Below, in pieces: positions 8,841-19,374 of a DNA stretch of 64,000 nt. Each line of letters opens with the position of its first letter. Within the stretch, counting starts at the first letter, position 1. The notes under the pieces are model-generated. The model saw only the letters and a program-made list of their open reading frames with translations, ran no database searches and was not told the origin of the DNA. The DNA comes from Brevundimonas sp. 357. GTDB lineage: Bacteria > Pseudomonadota > Alphaproteobacteria > Caulobacterales > Caulobacteraceae. Location: assembly GCF_003938605.1 (NCBI RefSeq), contig NZ_RHWX01000011.1:1-64000 (forward strand), read 5' to 3'. The translations under genes were made by a program, and so were the position numbers.

Positions 8841-9145
8841 ACCGCCTATTCTTCTTAAAATGAAGGCTTTAACCCTTCAGAAACCACGTTAGCATCAGAC
8901 TGTTGATGCGATTCGGCAGGCCCCATTCGCCTCCGGATCCGAAGCCGGATCAAGCCCGGTCCGGTCAGACGCTGGAGAATGCGCTTGGCGTGTTCACGAC
9001 CAGTTCGGGGACGGCGACGCACCTGCTGCGGCGAAGACCCTGCGACCGTTCGGGACGGCTGCGCGACTTCGGCCCCCACCTCCCCCACCGACGACCAAGG
9101 CGAGACCCTGCCGGGCTCGCCTTTTTTCATGCCCTGGAGGCGTCC
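8841..9145 (+). ncRNA. Possible structured leader RNA upstream of phoH
   Basis: These 305 bases contain no convincing gene. From about 8960 the plus strand is dense in GC-rich self-complementary segments. It ends in a terminator-like hairpin at 9097-9123 (AAGGCGAG pairing with CTCGCCTT) running into TTTTTT at 9122-9127, only about 20 bases before the phoH start. This could be an attenuating leader or a small RNA ending just before phoH. I tried to match it to 6S, SRP and tmRNA patterns and could not. Confidence 0.3.
9097..9127 (+). terminator. Intrinsic terminator immediately before phoH
   Basis: An eight-base stem AAGGCGAG/CTCGCCTT with a loop of about 11 bases is followed by six T residues. 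It lies upstream of, and in the same direction as, phoH, so it must end a leader or small RNA rather than a gene seen here. Confidence 0.65.
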
Positions 9146-9913
9146 ATGAGCAAACGATCGGCCATCAAGCGTCAGCTGCGCGAAGGCGTACTGGATTCGC
9201 CCGAATTCATTCAGGACGCCAAGGTACGGCGATTGCCCGCTCGCGTCGGCGGCTGGTCGCCCGTCCCCTCGAACGACGAGCGGGACCAGGGCTATATGAA
9301 GACGCTGAAACCCAAGTCGGACGGTCAGGCCGAACTGATGGAGGCCGTCGACCACGCCAATCTGGTGCTGGCGCTGGGCCCGGCGGGTACGGGCAAGACC
9401 TATCTGGCCGTCGCCAAGGCGGTCGAGGCGCTGGAGGCGGGCAAGGTCGGCCGCATCGTCCTGAGCCGCCCCGCCGTCGAGGCCGGGGAATCGATCGGCT
9501 TCCTGCCCGGCGACATGGAGGACAAGCTGGCCCCCTATCTGCGCCCGCTCTACGACGCCCTGTCGGACCGTCTGTCGATGAAGCGGGTCAAGGCCCTGAT
9601 GGCCGAGGGCCTGATCGAGATCGCCCCCATCGGCTATATGCGCGGCCGCACGCTGAACAACGCCTTCATCGTCGTGGATGAGGCGCAGAACTGCACCTAC
9701 GTCCAGTTGAAGATGCTGCTGACCCGGCTGGGCTGGCACTCGACCATGGTGGTGACGGGCGACCCGCACCAGTCCGACCTGCTGCCGGGCGTGTCGGGGC
9801 TCTCGGACATCGCCGAGCGGCTGGAGGCCGTGCCCGAGATCGCCGTCGTCCGCCTGGCCGAACGCGACATCGTGCGCCACCCGCTGGTCGCCAGCATGAT
9901 CGGGGTGCTGTGA
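9146..9913 (+). CDS. phoH: PhoH-family P-loop ATPase
   Basis: A 255-residue cytoplasmic ATPase with Walker A GPAGTGKT at 78-85 and Walker B IVVDEAQN around 175-182, followed by a VVTGDPHQ segment typical of helicase-like PhoH proteins. The start at 9146 has GGAGG eight bases upstream and gives the short-form length of E. coli PhoH, not the longer YbeZ form; no ybeY or miaB neighbour is present. The family is phosphate-starvation induced in E. coli, and RNA-related roles have been proposed. A terminator-like hairpin sits just before the gene, so its transcription may be controlled in the leader. Confidence 0.9.
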   Translation: MSKRSAIKRQLREGVLDSPEFIQDAKVRRLPARVGGWSPVPSNDERDQGYMKTLKPKSDGQAELMEAVDHANLVLALGPAGTGKTYLAVAKAVEALEAGKVGRIVLSRPAVEAGESIGFLPGDMEDKLAPYLRPLYDALSDRLSMKRVKALMAEGLIEIAPIGYMRGRTLNNAFIVVDEAQNCTYVQLKMLLTRLGWHSTMVVTGDPHQSDLLPGVSGLSDIAERLEAVPEIAVVRLAERDIVRHPLVASMIGVL

Positions 9914-9928
9914 CCCAGCGCGCACCTT

Positions 9929-10074
9929 CTCCCCCCCTTCATGGGGAGGGTGGTCGCGCAGCGACCGGGTGGGGAGGGCGAGGCGATCCTAGCCTCAACG
10001 CCTGAATGGCCTTGCCGCCCCCACCCGTCTTCGGCCTGACGGCCTCAGCCACCCTCCCCATGAAGGGGAGGGAG
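9929..10074. repeat. Long intergenic inverted repeat (REP-like pair)
   Basis: The left arm (9929-9953) and right arm (10049-10074) are nearly perfect inverted copies of a unit centred on CCCTTCATGGGGAGGGTGG. About 95 bases between them include GGTCGCGCAGCGACC and GACGGCC-type inner palindromes. It lies between the convergent genes phoH and dxs. A second, different pair of the same design lies at 54235-54384, so these are dispersed intergenic repeats rather than gene-specific signals. Confidence 0.75.
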
Positions 10075-10090
10075 AGGCGTTGCGTCGATG

Positions 10091-12001
10091 TCAGGCCCTA
10101 ACGGCCCGGCTGGCGTCGACGCCCAGAGCCGTCACGGCGGCGGCGGCGATGTGTTCGGCGTTCAGGCCGGCCTGGGCGTACATGACCTCGGGCTTGTCCT
10201 GATCCTGGAAGATGTCGGGCAGGTGAAGGGTGCGGATCTTGAGCCCGCCGTCGAGCGCCCCCTTCTCGGCCAGCAACTGAAGCACGAAGGCGCCGAAGCC
10301 GCCCATGGCGCCCTCTTCCACCGTGATCAGCGCCTCGTGCTCGCGCGCCAGGCGCAGGATCAGGTCGGCGTCCAGCGGCTTGGCGAAGCGGGCGTCGGCG
10401 ACGGTGGCCGAGACGCCGCGCGCGGCCAGCATGTCGGCGGCCTTCAGCGATTCCTGCAGGCGGGTGCCCAGCGACAGGATGGCGACCGACGTGCCTTCGC
10501 GGACGATGCGGCCCTTGCCGATCTCCAGCGGGGCGGCCAGTTCGGGGATGTCGACGCCGACACCCTCGCCGCGCGGATAGCGGAAGGCGCTGGGGCGGTC
10601 GTCGATGGCCAGCGAAGTCGAGATCATCGCCGCCAGCTCGGCCTCGTCCGAGGCCGCCATCAGCACCATGCCCGGCAGGGCGCCCATATAGCCGATGTCG
10701 AACGACCCGGCGTGGGTCGAGCCGTCGGCGCCCACCAGACCCGCGCGGTCCATGGCGAAGCGCACCGGCAGGGACTGGATCGCCACATCGTGGACGACCT
10801 GATCGTAACCGCGCTGCAGGAAGGTCGAATACAGGGCGCAGACCGGCTTCATCCCGTCAGCGGCCAGACCGGCGGCGAAGGTCACAGCGTGTTGCTCGGC
10901 GATGCCAACGTCGAAGGTGCGGTCCGGGAAGGCCTGGCCGAACAGGTCCAGCCCCGTGCCGGACGGCATGGCGGCGGTGATGGCCATGACGGTCGGGTCG
11001 GCTTGCGCGTGCTTGATCAGCTCGGTCCCGAACACCTTGGTGTAGCTGGGGGCGTTGGAGACGGCCTTGGCCTGCTTGCCCGACACCACGTCGAACTTGA
11101 CCACCGCGTGCAGCTTGTCGGCGCTGCTCTCGGCCGGGGCGTAGCCCTTGCCCTTCTGGGTGACGACATGGACCAGCACCGGACGGTCGGTGATGGCCGC
11201 CGCATTCTTGAGGATGGGGACCAGGTTCTCCATGTCGTGGCCGTCGATCGGCCCGATGTAGTAGAAGCCCAGCTCCTCGAAGAAGGTGCCGCCTACGATC
11301 ATGCCCCGAGCGTATTCCTCGGCCTTGCGCGCCGCATCGCGGAAGGGGCGCGGCATGTGGTCGACGAACTTCTTCCCGACCTTGCGGATGTTCTGATAGG
11401 CGCCGCCCGAGACCTGTTTGGCCAGATAGGCGCTCATGCCGCCGACGGGCGGGGCGATCGACATGTCGTTGTCGTTCAGGATGACCATCAGCTGGCCGCT
11501 GGTGGCCTCGGCGGCGTTGTTCATCGCCTCATAGGCCATGCCCGCCGACATGGAGCCGTCGCCGATGACGGCCACGACGCGGTTGTTGCCGCCCTTGGCG
11601 TCGCGCGCGGCGGCGAAGCCCAGCGCCGCCGAGATGGAGGTCGAGGCGTGGGCTGCGCCGAACGGGTCGTATTCGCTCTCCGACCGCTTGGTGAAGCCCG
11701 ACAGGCCGCCGCCCTGTCTCAATGTGCGAATCCGGTCGCGCCGCCCGGTCAGGATCTTGTGCGGGTAGCACTGGTGGCCGACGTCCCAGATCAGGATGTC
11801 CTGCGGCGTCTCGAAGACGTGGTGCAGGGCGACCGTCAGCTCGACGACGCCCAGCCCAGCGCCCAGGTGCCCGCCGGTCACGGACACGGCGTCGATGGTC
11901 TCGGCCCGCACCTCGTCCGCCAGCTGTTTCAGCTGGGGAATGTCGAAGCCCCGCGTGTCGGCGGGAAACTTGACGGTGTCGAGAAGGGGAGTGTGGGGCA
12001 T
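10091..12001 (-). CDS. dxs: 1-deoxy-D-xylulose-5-phosphate synthase
   Basis: A 636-residue thiamine-diphosphate enzyme that condenses pyruvate and glyceraldehyde 3-phosphate, the first step of the MEP isoprenoid pathway. The TPP motif begins GDGSMSAG at 147 and ends at LNDNDMSI. The transketolase-type middle domain carries [17 protein letters not shown], and the C-terminal domain FAKPLDADL. Length is usual for Dxs. It follows ispA on the same strand with a gap of 66 bases, the standard alphaproteobacterial xseB-ispA-dxs order supplying isoprenoid precursor and prenyl diphosphate together. Confidence 0.98.
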   Translation of the reverse strand: MPHTPLLDTVKFPADTRGFDIPQLKQLADEVRAETIDAVSVTGGHLGAGLGVVELTVALHHVFETPQDILIWDVGHQCYPHKILTGRRDRIRTLRQGGGLSGFTKRSESEYDPFGAAHASTSISAALGFAAARDAKGGNNRVVAVIGDGSMSAGMAYEAMNNAAEATSGQLMVILNDNDMSIAPPVGGMSAYLAKQVSGGAYQNIRKVGKKFVDHMPRPFRDAARKAEEYARGMIVGGTFFEELGFYYIGPIDGHDMENLVPILKNAAAITDRPVLVHVVTQKGKGYAPAESSADKLHAVVKFDVVSGKQAKAVSNAPSYTKVFGTELIKHAQADPTVMAITAAMPSGTGLDLFGQAFPDRTFDVGIAEQHAVTFAAGLAADGMKPVCALYSTFLQRGYDQVVHDVAIQSLPVRFAMDRAGLVGADGSTHAGSFDIGYMGALPGMVLMAASDEAELAAMISTSLAIDDRPSAFRYPRGEGVGVDIPELAAPLEIGKGRIVREGTSVAILSLGTRLQESLKAADMLAARGVSATVADARFAKPLDADLILRLAREHEALITVEEGAMGGFGAFVLQLLAEKGALDGGLKIRTLHLPDIFQDQDKPEVMYAQAGLNAEHIAAAAVTALGVDASRAVRA

Positions 12002-12067
12002 GGGGATCGGGGGCCTTCAGACGACGGAGCGTCAACAGTAACCCGCTGAGGGCGGGCGCGTTTCCTA

Positions 12068-13331
<1,264 letters not shown>

Positions 13332-13332
<1 letters not shown>

Positions 13333-13589
13333 CAGCCGAACTCGGCCGGTTCAACGCCCTTGGCCTGGCCGTCGGCGCCGACTACAATCTTCTCGACCCG
13401 CAACTGGGCGGCCTTCAGCCGCGCCTCGCAATGGGCCTTCAGTCGTGCGCCCTCTTCATACAGGGCGATGGACTCCTCGAGCGGCGCCTGACCCGATTCC
13501 AGGCGCGAAACGATGCCCTCCAGGCGCGACAGGGCGTCCTCGAAGCTGAGATCGGCGGGCACGGCGGGGGAAGCGGATGCGTCAGTCAT
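13332..13589 (-). CDS. xseB: Exodeoxyribonuclease VII small subunit
   Basis: An 85-residue acidic helical protein. LSFEDALSRLEGIVSRLESG followed by PLEESIALYEEGARLKAHCEARL is the XseB signature. With XseA it forms exonuclease VII, which degrades single-stranded DNA to oligonucleotides. It is the first gene of the xseB-csaA-ispA-dxs run on the minus strand. No strong ribosome-binding site is visible before the start. Confidence 0.95.
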
Positions 13590-13649
13590 GATGGGCGCAA
13601 CCTAGAGAGGCGGGCGCGCGGCTTCAACGGCCTTCCTGACCCCGCGACG

Positions 13650-14306
13650 TCAGCGCTTCACGAAACGACGCTGGGACCAGTATTTGAAGCCCTGATTGTG
13701 GGCCAGACGCCAGCCGTGCGCCTTCAGCCGCTGGCCGACCATGTGGTTGAAATAGCCGTGCGCCAGCACCAGCACGTCATGGCCTTCCGAGGCGCGGGCG
13801 ATCAGGACGCGCGCGGCCTGGTCGGCGCGGACCTCGGCCTCGGCGCGGGTCTCCTGGCCCTCGTGGTGGTTGAAGGCGTGCCACCAGATGCGCGAGATCA
13901 CGCCCCAGTAGCGCGGCGACAGCTTGATCCAGGCCGGAAAATGCGGCGGCGGCAGGGGGGCCTCGATGAACAGGGCGTCGACCAGGACGTCGCGGCCCGG
14001 CGCGACGGCGCGGGCGGTTTCCTGCGCGCGCGGCCGGGTGGAAGCGTAGATCGCCCCGGCGCCCTCGGCCGTGCTCAGCAGGGCCTGGGGCGGCGTCTGA
14101 CCTGCACGCAGGCCGCCGATCTCATAACGCCCCCACCAGTCGCGATACTGGTCTGAGGTGATCATGCATTTGCGCGACAGGGCCGGCTCGCCATGGCGCG
14201 CCAGGGTGATCGCGCCATGGGCGGTCTCCGACTCGGCGGAGCGGGCGGCCGCAACCGGCGTCTGAACTGCGGATTCGGAATGAGTCATGAGTGCAGGAGA
14301 AGTCAT
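13650..14306 (-). CDS. Histidine phosphatase family protein (phosphoglycerate-mutase-like)
   Basis: About 218 residues. The catalytic RHG motif is in ITLARHGEPALS near the N-terminus, an Arg is in YASTRPRAQETA, and the late catalytic His is in VLVLAHGYFNHMVG. These are the phosphohistidine nucleophile and its support residues. The substrate is unknown. An N-terminal tail of about 30 residues rich in Ala, Ser and Thr precedes the domain, and the exact start is uncertain (14306, 14288 or an upstream TTG), since none has a good ribosome-binding site. Divergent from the GNAT gene. Confidence 0.8.
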   Translation of the reverse strand: MTSPALMTHSESAVQTPVAAARSAESETAHGAITLARHGEPALSRKCMITSDQYRDWWGRYEIGGLRAGQTPPQALLSTAEGAGAIYASTRPRAQETARAVAPGRDVLVDALFIEAPLPPPHFPAWIKLSPRYWGVISRIWWHAFNHHEGQETRAEAEVRADQAARVLIARASEGHDVLVLAHGYFNHMVGQRLKAHGWRLAHNQGFKYWSQRRFVKR

Positions 14307-14523
14307 AGCACGGGGATCAGCCTGTGAAACCAAGGCCTTGGCGTCCCTTTACCTCCCCGATCCCAGCATTGGCGTGCGCCGCGAACAGCGCACCTTGGAC
14401 AAAGGTGGTAGCTCCCGCCGCGCGCCCCTGCAACCACGCAAAGATGACGAGACTGCAATGAGCAGGGCGCGGGACGTCCCGACGCGCCTTCACCCGGCCT
14501 TCGCGCGGCGCTATGCGTCGGTC

Positions 14524-15051
14524 ATGAGCGAACCCGTGATCCGTCCCGCCCGCCCCGATGACGCCGCCGCCCTGGCCGTGCTGGGACGCCAGACCTTCAT
14601 CGACACCTTCGTCACCGGCTTCGGCATTCGCTATCCGACCGCCGACCTGACCATGTTCCTGGACGCCAGCTTCAACACCGAGGCCATCACCAAGAAGCTG
14701 GCCGAGCCCGGCGCCGCCTGGTGGGTGGCCGAGCGCGACGGCGAACTGCTGGCCTTCGCCAACGCCGGACCGAACACCCTGCCCCACCCCGACGGCCGGG
14801 CCAGCCACGCCGAACTGCGCCGCCTCTACGTCGGCAAGCAGGCGCAGGGGCTGGGCCTGGGCACGAAGCTGCTGAAGATCTCGCTGGACTGGATGGAGGC
14901 CCACACCGACGGTCCCCTGTGGATCGGCGTCTGGAGCGGCAATCTGAAGGCGCAGAAGCTGTACGCCGCTTACGGCTTCGAGAAGGCGGGCGAGTATCAA
15001 TATCCTGTCGGCGCCTGGATGGACGACGAGTTCATCTTGCGGCGCGGTTAG
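14524..15051 (+). CDS. GNAT-family N-acetyltransferase
   Basis: A 175-residue acetyltransferase: IRPARPDDAAALAVLG opens the fold, the acetyl-CoA-binding loop reads GKQAQGLGLGTKLL (near residues 108-121), and WSGNLKAQKLYAAYGFEKAG supplies the helix and strand that close the domain. The acceptor substrate is not predictable. The ATG at 14524 starts the domain cleanly; an upstream ATG at 14458 would add 22 residues of no recognisable character. It lies 21 bases before the VWA gene and could be cotranscribed. Confidence 0.88.
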   Translation: MSEPVIRPARPDDAAALAVLGRQTFIDTFVTGFGIRYPTADLTMFLDASFNTEAITKKLAEPGAAWWVAERDGELLAFANAGPNTLPHPDGRASHAELRRLYVGKQAQGLGLGTKLLKISLDWMEAHTDGPLWIGVWSGNLKAQKLYAAYGFEKAGEYQYPVGAWMDDEFILRRG

Positions 15052-15072
15052 GCCGGGGCCAGTCTTAAGCCC

Positions 15073-16251
15073 ATGCTGCTGCCCTTCTTCACCGCCCTGC
15101 GCGAGGCCAAGGTGCCTGTGTCGCTCAAGGAATGGCTCCATCTGATGGAGGCCATGGACAAGGGCGTGGCGGGCCGCGACGTCGAAGCCTTCTACCACCT
15201 GTCGCGCGCCGTCCTGGTCAAGGACGAGAAGCACTACGACCGCTTCGATCAGGTCTTCGGCAAGGTGTTCAAGGGGCTGGAGGGCGTCAGCCCCGGCGAA
15301 GAGATCACCGCCGACATCCCCGAGGACTGGCTGCGCCTGCTGACCGAAAAATACCTGACCGACGAGGAGAAGGCCCAGATCGAGGCGCTCGGCGGTTTCG
15401 AGCAGTTGATGGAGACGCTGAAGCAGCGTCTGGAAGAGCAGAAGGAGCGCCATCAGGGCGGCAACCGCTGGATCGGCACGGGCGGAACCAGCCCCTTCGG
15501 CCACGGTGGCTACAACCCCGAAGGCGTCCGCATCGGCGGCCCCGGCCGCCACGGCCGCGCGGTCAAGGTCTGGGAAAAGCGCGAATACAGGAACCTGGAC
15601 GACACGGTCGAACTGGGCACGCGCAACATCAAGGTGGCGTTGCGTCGCCTGCGCCGCTTCGCCCGCGAAGGCGCGGCCGAGGAGCTGGACATCGACGGCA
15701 CCATCGACGGCACGGCGCGTCAGGGCTGGCTGGACATCCACATGCGGCCCGAGCGGCGCAATACGATCAAGGTGCTGCTGTTCCTCGACGTCGGCGGCTC
15801 GATGGACGGCCATATCCAGCTGTGTGAAGAACTGTTCTCGGCCGCGCGGACCGAGTTCAAGAACCTGGAGTTCTTCTACTTCCACAACTGCCTCTACGAA
15901 GGGGTGTGGAAGGACAACCGACGCCGCCACAGCGAACGCATCCCCACCTGGGATCTGATCCACAAATACCCCGGCGACTGGTGCGCCATCTTCGTCGGCG
16001 ACGCGACCATGTCGCCCTATGAAGTGACCATGCCCGGCGGCTCGGTCGAGCACTGGAACGAGGAAGCCGGCGCAGTCTGGCTGAAACGCGCCCGCGAACA
16101 ATGGGACAAGTCGGTCTGGCTGAACCCCGTGCCCGAGCGCCACTGGAGCTACACCCCCTCGGTCAGCCTGATCGGCGAGGTGATGGAGCACCGCATGTTC
16201 CCCCTGACGCTGGAAGGGCTGGAACGGGCCATGCGGACGCTGGCGCGCTAA
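15073..16251 (+). CDS. VWA-domain protein, CoxE-like
   Basis: A 392-residue cytoplasmic protein. The N-terminal half is helical and charged (residues 1-130), followed by a Gly-rich linker (GTGGTSPFGHGGYNPEG, about 136-152) and a von Willebrand A domain. Its MIDAS-like sequence is DVGGS at 239-243, where the canonical DxSxS has Gly in place of the first Ser. Proteins of this type often work with MoxR-type AAA ATPases, but none is seen nearby. It overlaps the convergent ChaN-like gene by four bases. Confidence 0.85.
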   Translation: MLLPFFTALREAKVPVSLKEWLHLMEAMDKGVAGRDVEAFYHLSRAVLVKDEKHYDRFDQVFGKVFKGLEGVSPGEEITADIPEDWLRLLTEKYLTDEEKAQIEALGGFEQLMETLKQRLEEQKERHQGGNRWIGTGGTSPFGHGGYNPEGVRIGGPGRHGRAVKVWEKREYRNLDDTVELGTRNIKVALRRLRRFAREGAAEELDIDGTIDGTARQGWLDIHMRPERRNTIKVLLFLDVGGSMDGHIQLCEELFSAARTEFKNLEFFYFHNCLYEGVWKDNRRRHSERIPTWDLIHKYPGDWCAIFVGDATMSPYEVTMPGGSVEHWNEEAGAVWLKRAREQWDKSVWLNPVPERHWSYTPSVSLIGEVMEHRMFPLTLEGLERAMRTLAR

Positions 16252-17513
16252 TCGACGCTGAGCGCGCCGAAGGCCGGTTGAATGCCTGCGGCGGTCTCCT
16301 GGCGGAAGAAATAGCGGCCTGGGTGAAGGAAGAAGGTCGCCTCCGACGCGCCGGGCGGCAACAGATAGTGATCCGACGGCGGACCAGCCGTGGCTTCCGC
16401 CATCGACAGGGCCTGGATCAGCACCAGTTCGTCCAACGGCGGAACCTTGATCGTCACACGCCGACGCTCGGAATCCGCCGCCAGCCATCCCGGCCGCCCC
16501 GCCACGGACTCAGTGCGCGGATGGAAGACCGACAGATCCATCTTTCCGGCATAGTTGGGCGAAGCGATGCTCTCCCCGCCCTTTGACGCCACGATCGGCG
16601 CATCGGGCGCGAAACGGGCCAGGACGGCGGCCACGTGTGGGGCATCGTTTTGAGGCGCGATCGCGGGCCAGTTCCTCGACTGCTCGATGGTCAGCGGATC
16701 GATGCCCGTCTTGGCCTTCAGGCGCGCGGCGAACCACAGCCCGCCGCGTCCTTCAATCTCCATCGCATGACTGTAGCCGACGAAGACGAAGACGCGCGCG
16801 GAAGGGTGAGTCGCCAGGATGTTGGCGATCAGGTTGTCGGCCTGCGCCTCTTCACGCGCGGCGATCTGCGCGGCGCTGTCCGCGCCCTCGGGCGCCCTTT
16901 GGTCAAAGCGCTGTTCATAGTCCGAGAAGCGGTAGCCGAGCCGGGCCGCCTCGCGCACCATCTCGGCGAAGACCGGATCGTGGGTGTAATAGCCGTAGCT
17001 GGCCAGGAAGGGCGCGCCATTCGCATAGGCGCCGATCCGGACAAGCGGCACAGGCTGAGGCTGGGTGAAGGTTTCGGCGGCGAACCAGTCGTAGCCCAGC
17101 GGGCGCAGCGCCCGCATCACCCGCGCGGCGAAGGCGCGATGTCCGGAAACATTGTGCGCTTCATTCAGGATGACGATACGGGTGTTTCCGGCCGCCTCAA
17201 CGATGGCGTCGATCGCATCGCGCGCCACGGCGCCGTCCAGGTCGGGCGGAACGGCAGACGGATGAGGCGGCCGTTCGTCCAGACCGACGGCGGTTGCCTC
17301 ATCCCCCAGGAAGGATGCGAACTGGCTGAGCATCTGACGCGCAGCCTGATCACCCGCTTCGGACTTGGCCTTCAGGTCGAGGTAGGTCGGCAGATAGCGG
17401 CCTTCGGTAAAGAAAAGCTCGTCATTGGATAGCGCCTCCTGCGCCAGAACCGACGTCGCACACGCCGCGCCCAGACCCGCCGTTCCCCATAGCACCGACC
17501 GACGCGACCACAT
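16248..17513 (-). CDS. Exported ChaN/EreA-like (haem-binding-uptake superfamily) protein
   Basis: About 421 residues. The start at 17513 has GGGGGAAG upstream and begins MWSRRSVLWGTAGLGAAC, which carries a twin-Arg-like SRRSVL export signal; the in-frame ATG at 17543 has no ribosome-binding site. The mature domain has RIVILNEAHNVSGHRAFAARVM and a later FVFVGYSHAMEI, the His/Glu pattern of the ChaN/erythromycin-esterase superfamily. Function is unassigned: haem handling or hydrolysis are both possible. It converges with the VWA gene. Confidence 0.7.
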   Translation of the reverse strand: MWSRRSVLWGTAGLGAACATSVLAQEALSNDELFFTEGRYLPTYLDLKAKSEAGDQAARQMLSQFASFLGDEATAVGLDERPPHPSAVPPDLDGAVARDAIDAIVEAAGNTRIVILNEAHNVSGHRAFAARVMRALRPLGYDWFAAETFTQPQPVPLVRIGAYANGAPFLASYGYYTHDPVFAEMVREAARLGYRFSDYEQRFDQRAPEGADSAAQIAAREEAQADNLIANILATHPSARVFVFVGYSHAMEIEGRGGLWFAARLKAKTGIDPLTIEQSRNWPAIAPQNDAPHVAAVLARFAPDAPIVASKGGESIASPNYAGKMDLSVFHPRTESVAGRPGWLAADSERRRVTIKVPPLDELVLIQALSMAEATAGPPSDHYLLPPGASEATFFLHPGRYFFRQETAAGIQPAFGALSVD

Positions 17514-17605
17514 CCCGCGCTTCCCCCATGCAGCGACTGACATGACGGCGATACTAGAAGCGATTCCGGTATAACTATGGCGAGGAGATGGAAACCAGAG
17601 ACGGA

Positions 17606-18577
17606 TCAGAAGGCGCGCGTCACGCCGAAATTCACCTGGGTGTAATCGTAGGTGTAGCCGCTGGCGACCGGCGTATTGCTGTAAGTCAGGCCCGCAGTGA
17701 AGGCCCATTCCCGCACTGGCGGACTGGTGACCTGGGCGTTGAAATAGCGAGCGCTGCGCCAATCGCTACCGGTTTCCTTCTGGCCGCCCAGACCGCCGGC
17801 GATCACGTAGCGCCAACCGCCATAGTAGCGGCGCACTTGCAGCACCGGCATGACTTCCATGTAGTTCTCGGGGGAGAAATAATCGTACTCGCCCGGGTCG
17901 CTGCTGTGAAAGTAGCGGGTGCGGAGTTGGGCGGACAGGCCCCACTCGGGCTTCAGCACATGGATGTAGTTAAGGCGGAGATGGGTGCGAACGTTGTCGC
18001 CGGTGAAGTCCTGAATACCCGCCACGACGGTGAAGTTGTTGCGATCATTGATCGGTAGATCGAAAGCCCCGCCGACAAAGGTGTAGTAGATTCCCTCGTC
18101 CAAACCGCGCGGCGTTTCCAAAATCTCGCGCTCGATAAAGTACTCCTGACGAAAACGGGCCTCGTTGTGCACGCTGACCGCGCCCAGGACGGTGTCGCCG
18201 TCCGTGCCCACCTGCCCCTTCCATGACCAGTCGCCAGTCCGGTCGGCGAAGCGCAGATAGAAGCGTTGATCCTCGGTCGACTTCCGGCCCAGCGGCTTGA
18301 AGCTGGCCGTCTCGATCCGCAAGCCCAGGTAATCGTCCGGCCCCTTGTAGCGCCAGTCGAGGTTGAGCCCCGCCTTGATCACGTCGGTGTCGTCGGCGTC
18401 GGTCGAAGCGAACAGGTCCGCGCCGACGGCGTAGGACGGCAGGAAGCCTGCGGATACGCTGTCCGGATGTTCAACGCGAGCGGTCTGCTGGGCCGTCTCA
18501 GGCGCAGATTGCGCCTGGGCGGAGACGGCGGCCGCCAGGACGAGCGCCAGGACGGCGCCCCCGGTCAGGGCGTTCAT
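17606..18577 (-). CDS. Outer-membrane beta-barrel protein linked to a glycosyltransferase (YaiO-like)
   Basis: A 323-residue protein with a signal peptide (MNALTGGAVLALVLAAAVSA, cleavage near AQAQ). It consists of amphipathic beta-strands with many Tyr, Trp and Arg and ends in the C-terminal Phe (FGVTRAF) expected of outer-membrane barrels. Its ATG overlaps the stop of the glycosyltransferase gene (ATGA), so the two were translationally coupled. A synthase plus barrel pair suggests export of a surface polysaccharide. Because the synthase gene is now broken by the island, the barrel may no longer have a substrate. Confidence 0.72.
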   Translation of the reverse strand: MNALTGGAVLALVLAAAVSAQAQSAPETAQQTARVEHPDSVSAGFLPSYAVGADLFASTDADDTDVIKAGLNLDWRYKGPDDYLGLRIETASFKPLGRKSTEDQRFYLRFADRTGDWSWKGQVGTDGDTVLGAVSVHNEARFRQEYFIEREILETPRGLDEGIYYTFVGGAFDLPINDRNNFTVVAGIQDFTGDNVRTHLRLNYIHVLKPEWGLSAQLRTRYFHSSDPGEYDYFSPENYMEVMPVLQVRRYYGGWRYVIAGGLGGQKETGSDWRSARYFNAQVTSPPVREWAFTAGLTYSNTPVASGYTYDYTQVNFGVTRAF

Positions 18578-19150
18578 TTGGTGTCCCATTTCTTCCTCAT
18601 CCCCAGCAGTTCGGCGCCGTAGCCCCACACGCAGACGGGCTGCATCACCAGGCTGTAACCCAGGGCGTAGAAGAAGAAGCCTCCGAAGTTGCGGCGCACC
18701 TTCAACCCTTCGCGGTGGAACATGCGGCGCTGGATGCGGAAGATGAACATGTTCCACAGGGCCGCCAGCGGCAGCACCGCCAGCGTCAACGGCCCCGCGA
18801 TCCAGAATATGCCGAACAGCGCCAGCACCAGACCGGGGATGAAGATGAAGGTGTAAACGAGGTCCAGCGGCAGGAAGCACAGATTCCACCATATGAAGAT
18901 GGTCGTCAGACGCGGCTTCAGCAGTAGGCCGCCGTGCGCCTTGAAGGCCTCGATCAAGCCGCGCGACCAGCGTTTGCGCTGCAGGGCAAACTGCTTGAAC
19001 CGCGTCGGCACATTGGTGAACGCCAGGGCGTCCTCAGCGTAGCCGATGCGATACCCCTTCTCGAGCATGGCCCAGGACACGACGATGTCCTCGCCCACGC
19101 ATTCCGGCCATCCGCCGACCTCCTCCAGCGCATTGCGCCGGTAGAGGGAG
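18574..19150 (-). pseudogene. 3' part of a family-2 glycosyltransferase gene split by the island
   Basis: This is the C-terminal portion of a processive GT2 synthase of the PgaC type. The frame enters at about 19150 with LYRRNALEEVGGWPECVGED, which holds the catalytic ED. QRKRWSRG (the QxxRW product-channel motif) and four or five membrane helices follow, ending at 18574. The missing N-terminal half is at 38652-39483 on the same strand. An internal GTG at 19098 could restart translation, but the fragment would lack the nucleotide-sugar site. The sequence upstream of 19150 in this frame hits a stop and belongs to the island. Confidence 0.88.
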
Positions 19151-19170
19151 CACGAAGGCCTGAAGAATCA

Positions 19171-19207
19171 TGAATTGCCTGGTGTCCCAAAAATGGACGG
19201 CAATTCA
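19171..19207. repeat. Inverted repeat at the left island end
   Basis: TGAATTGCC (19171-19179) and GGCAATTCA (19199-19207) are perfect inverted copies about 20 bases inside the left junction. They are candidate integrase or excisionase binding sites. Confidence 0.5.
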
Positions 19208-19303
19208 GATTGTTATCTCATTTCTGAACGCTGCCTTTGGTCGCTGTCAGAGAGGCTTTCCGGGTCCATTTGGGATCACTTAGGACGACTTACGACCACC
19301 GTT

Positions 19304-19320
19304 AGTGGCACGGTGGGTGG
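19304..19320 (+). repeat. Left copy of island-end direct repeat
   Basis: AGTGGCACGGTGGGTGG here and AGTGGCACCTTGGGTGG at 38545-38561 differ at two of 17 positions and have the same orientation. Located 154 bases inside the left junction, it could be an arm-type integrase site. It lies in the 224-base non-coding stretch before the integrase gene. Confidence 0.55.
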
Positions 19321-19374
19321 TCTGTCTGGCGTGGGAAGTGCTGCTCGAACCTCGAACTTTGAACGAGGTAGAGA

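Noticed and set aside
8841-9145. 6S, SRP or tmRNA gene upstream of phoH
   Set aside because: The region folds strongly but I could not match the conserved elements of any of these RNAs, so only a generic structured-RNA candidate is listed.
14317-16488. A 723-codon open frame opposite the GNAT and VWA genes
   Set aside because: It spans two well-supported plus-strand genes and the intergenic gap, with no domain.
19098-19098. Calling the 3' glycosyltransferase fragment an intact short gene starting at GTG 19098
   Set aside because: The same frame continues upstream with conserved family sequence to 19150, and the missing half is found at the other end of the island; it is a remnant.
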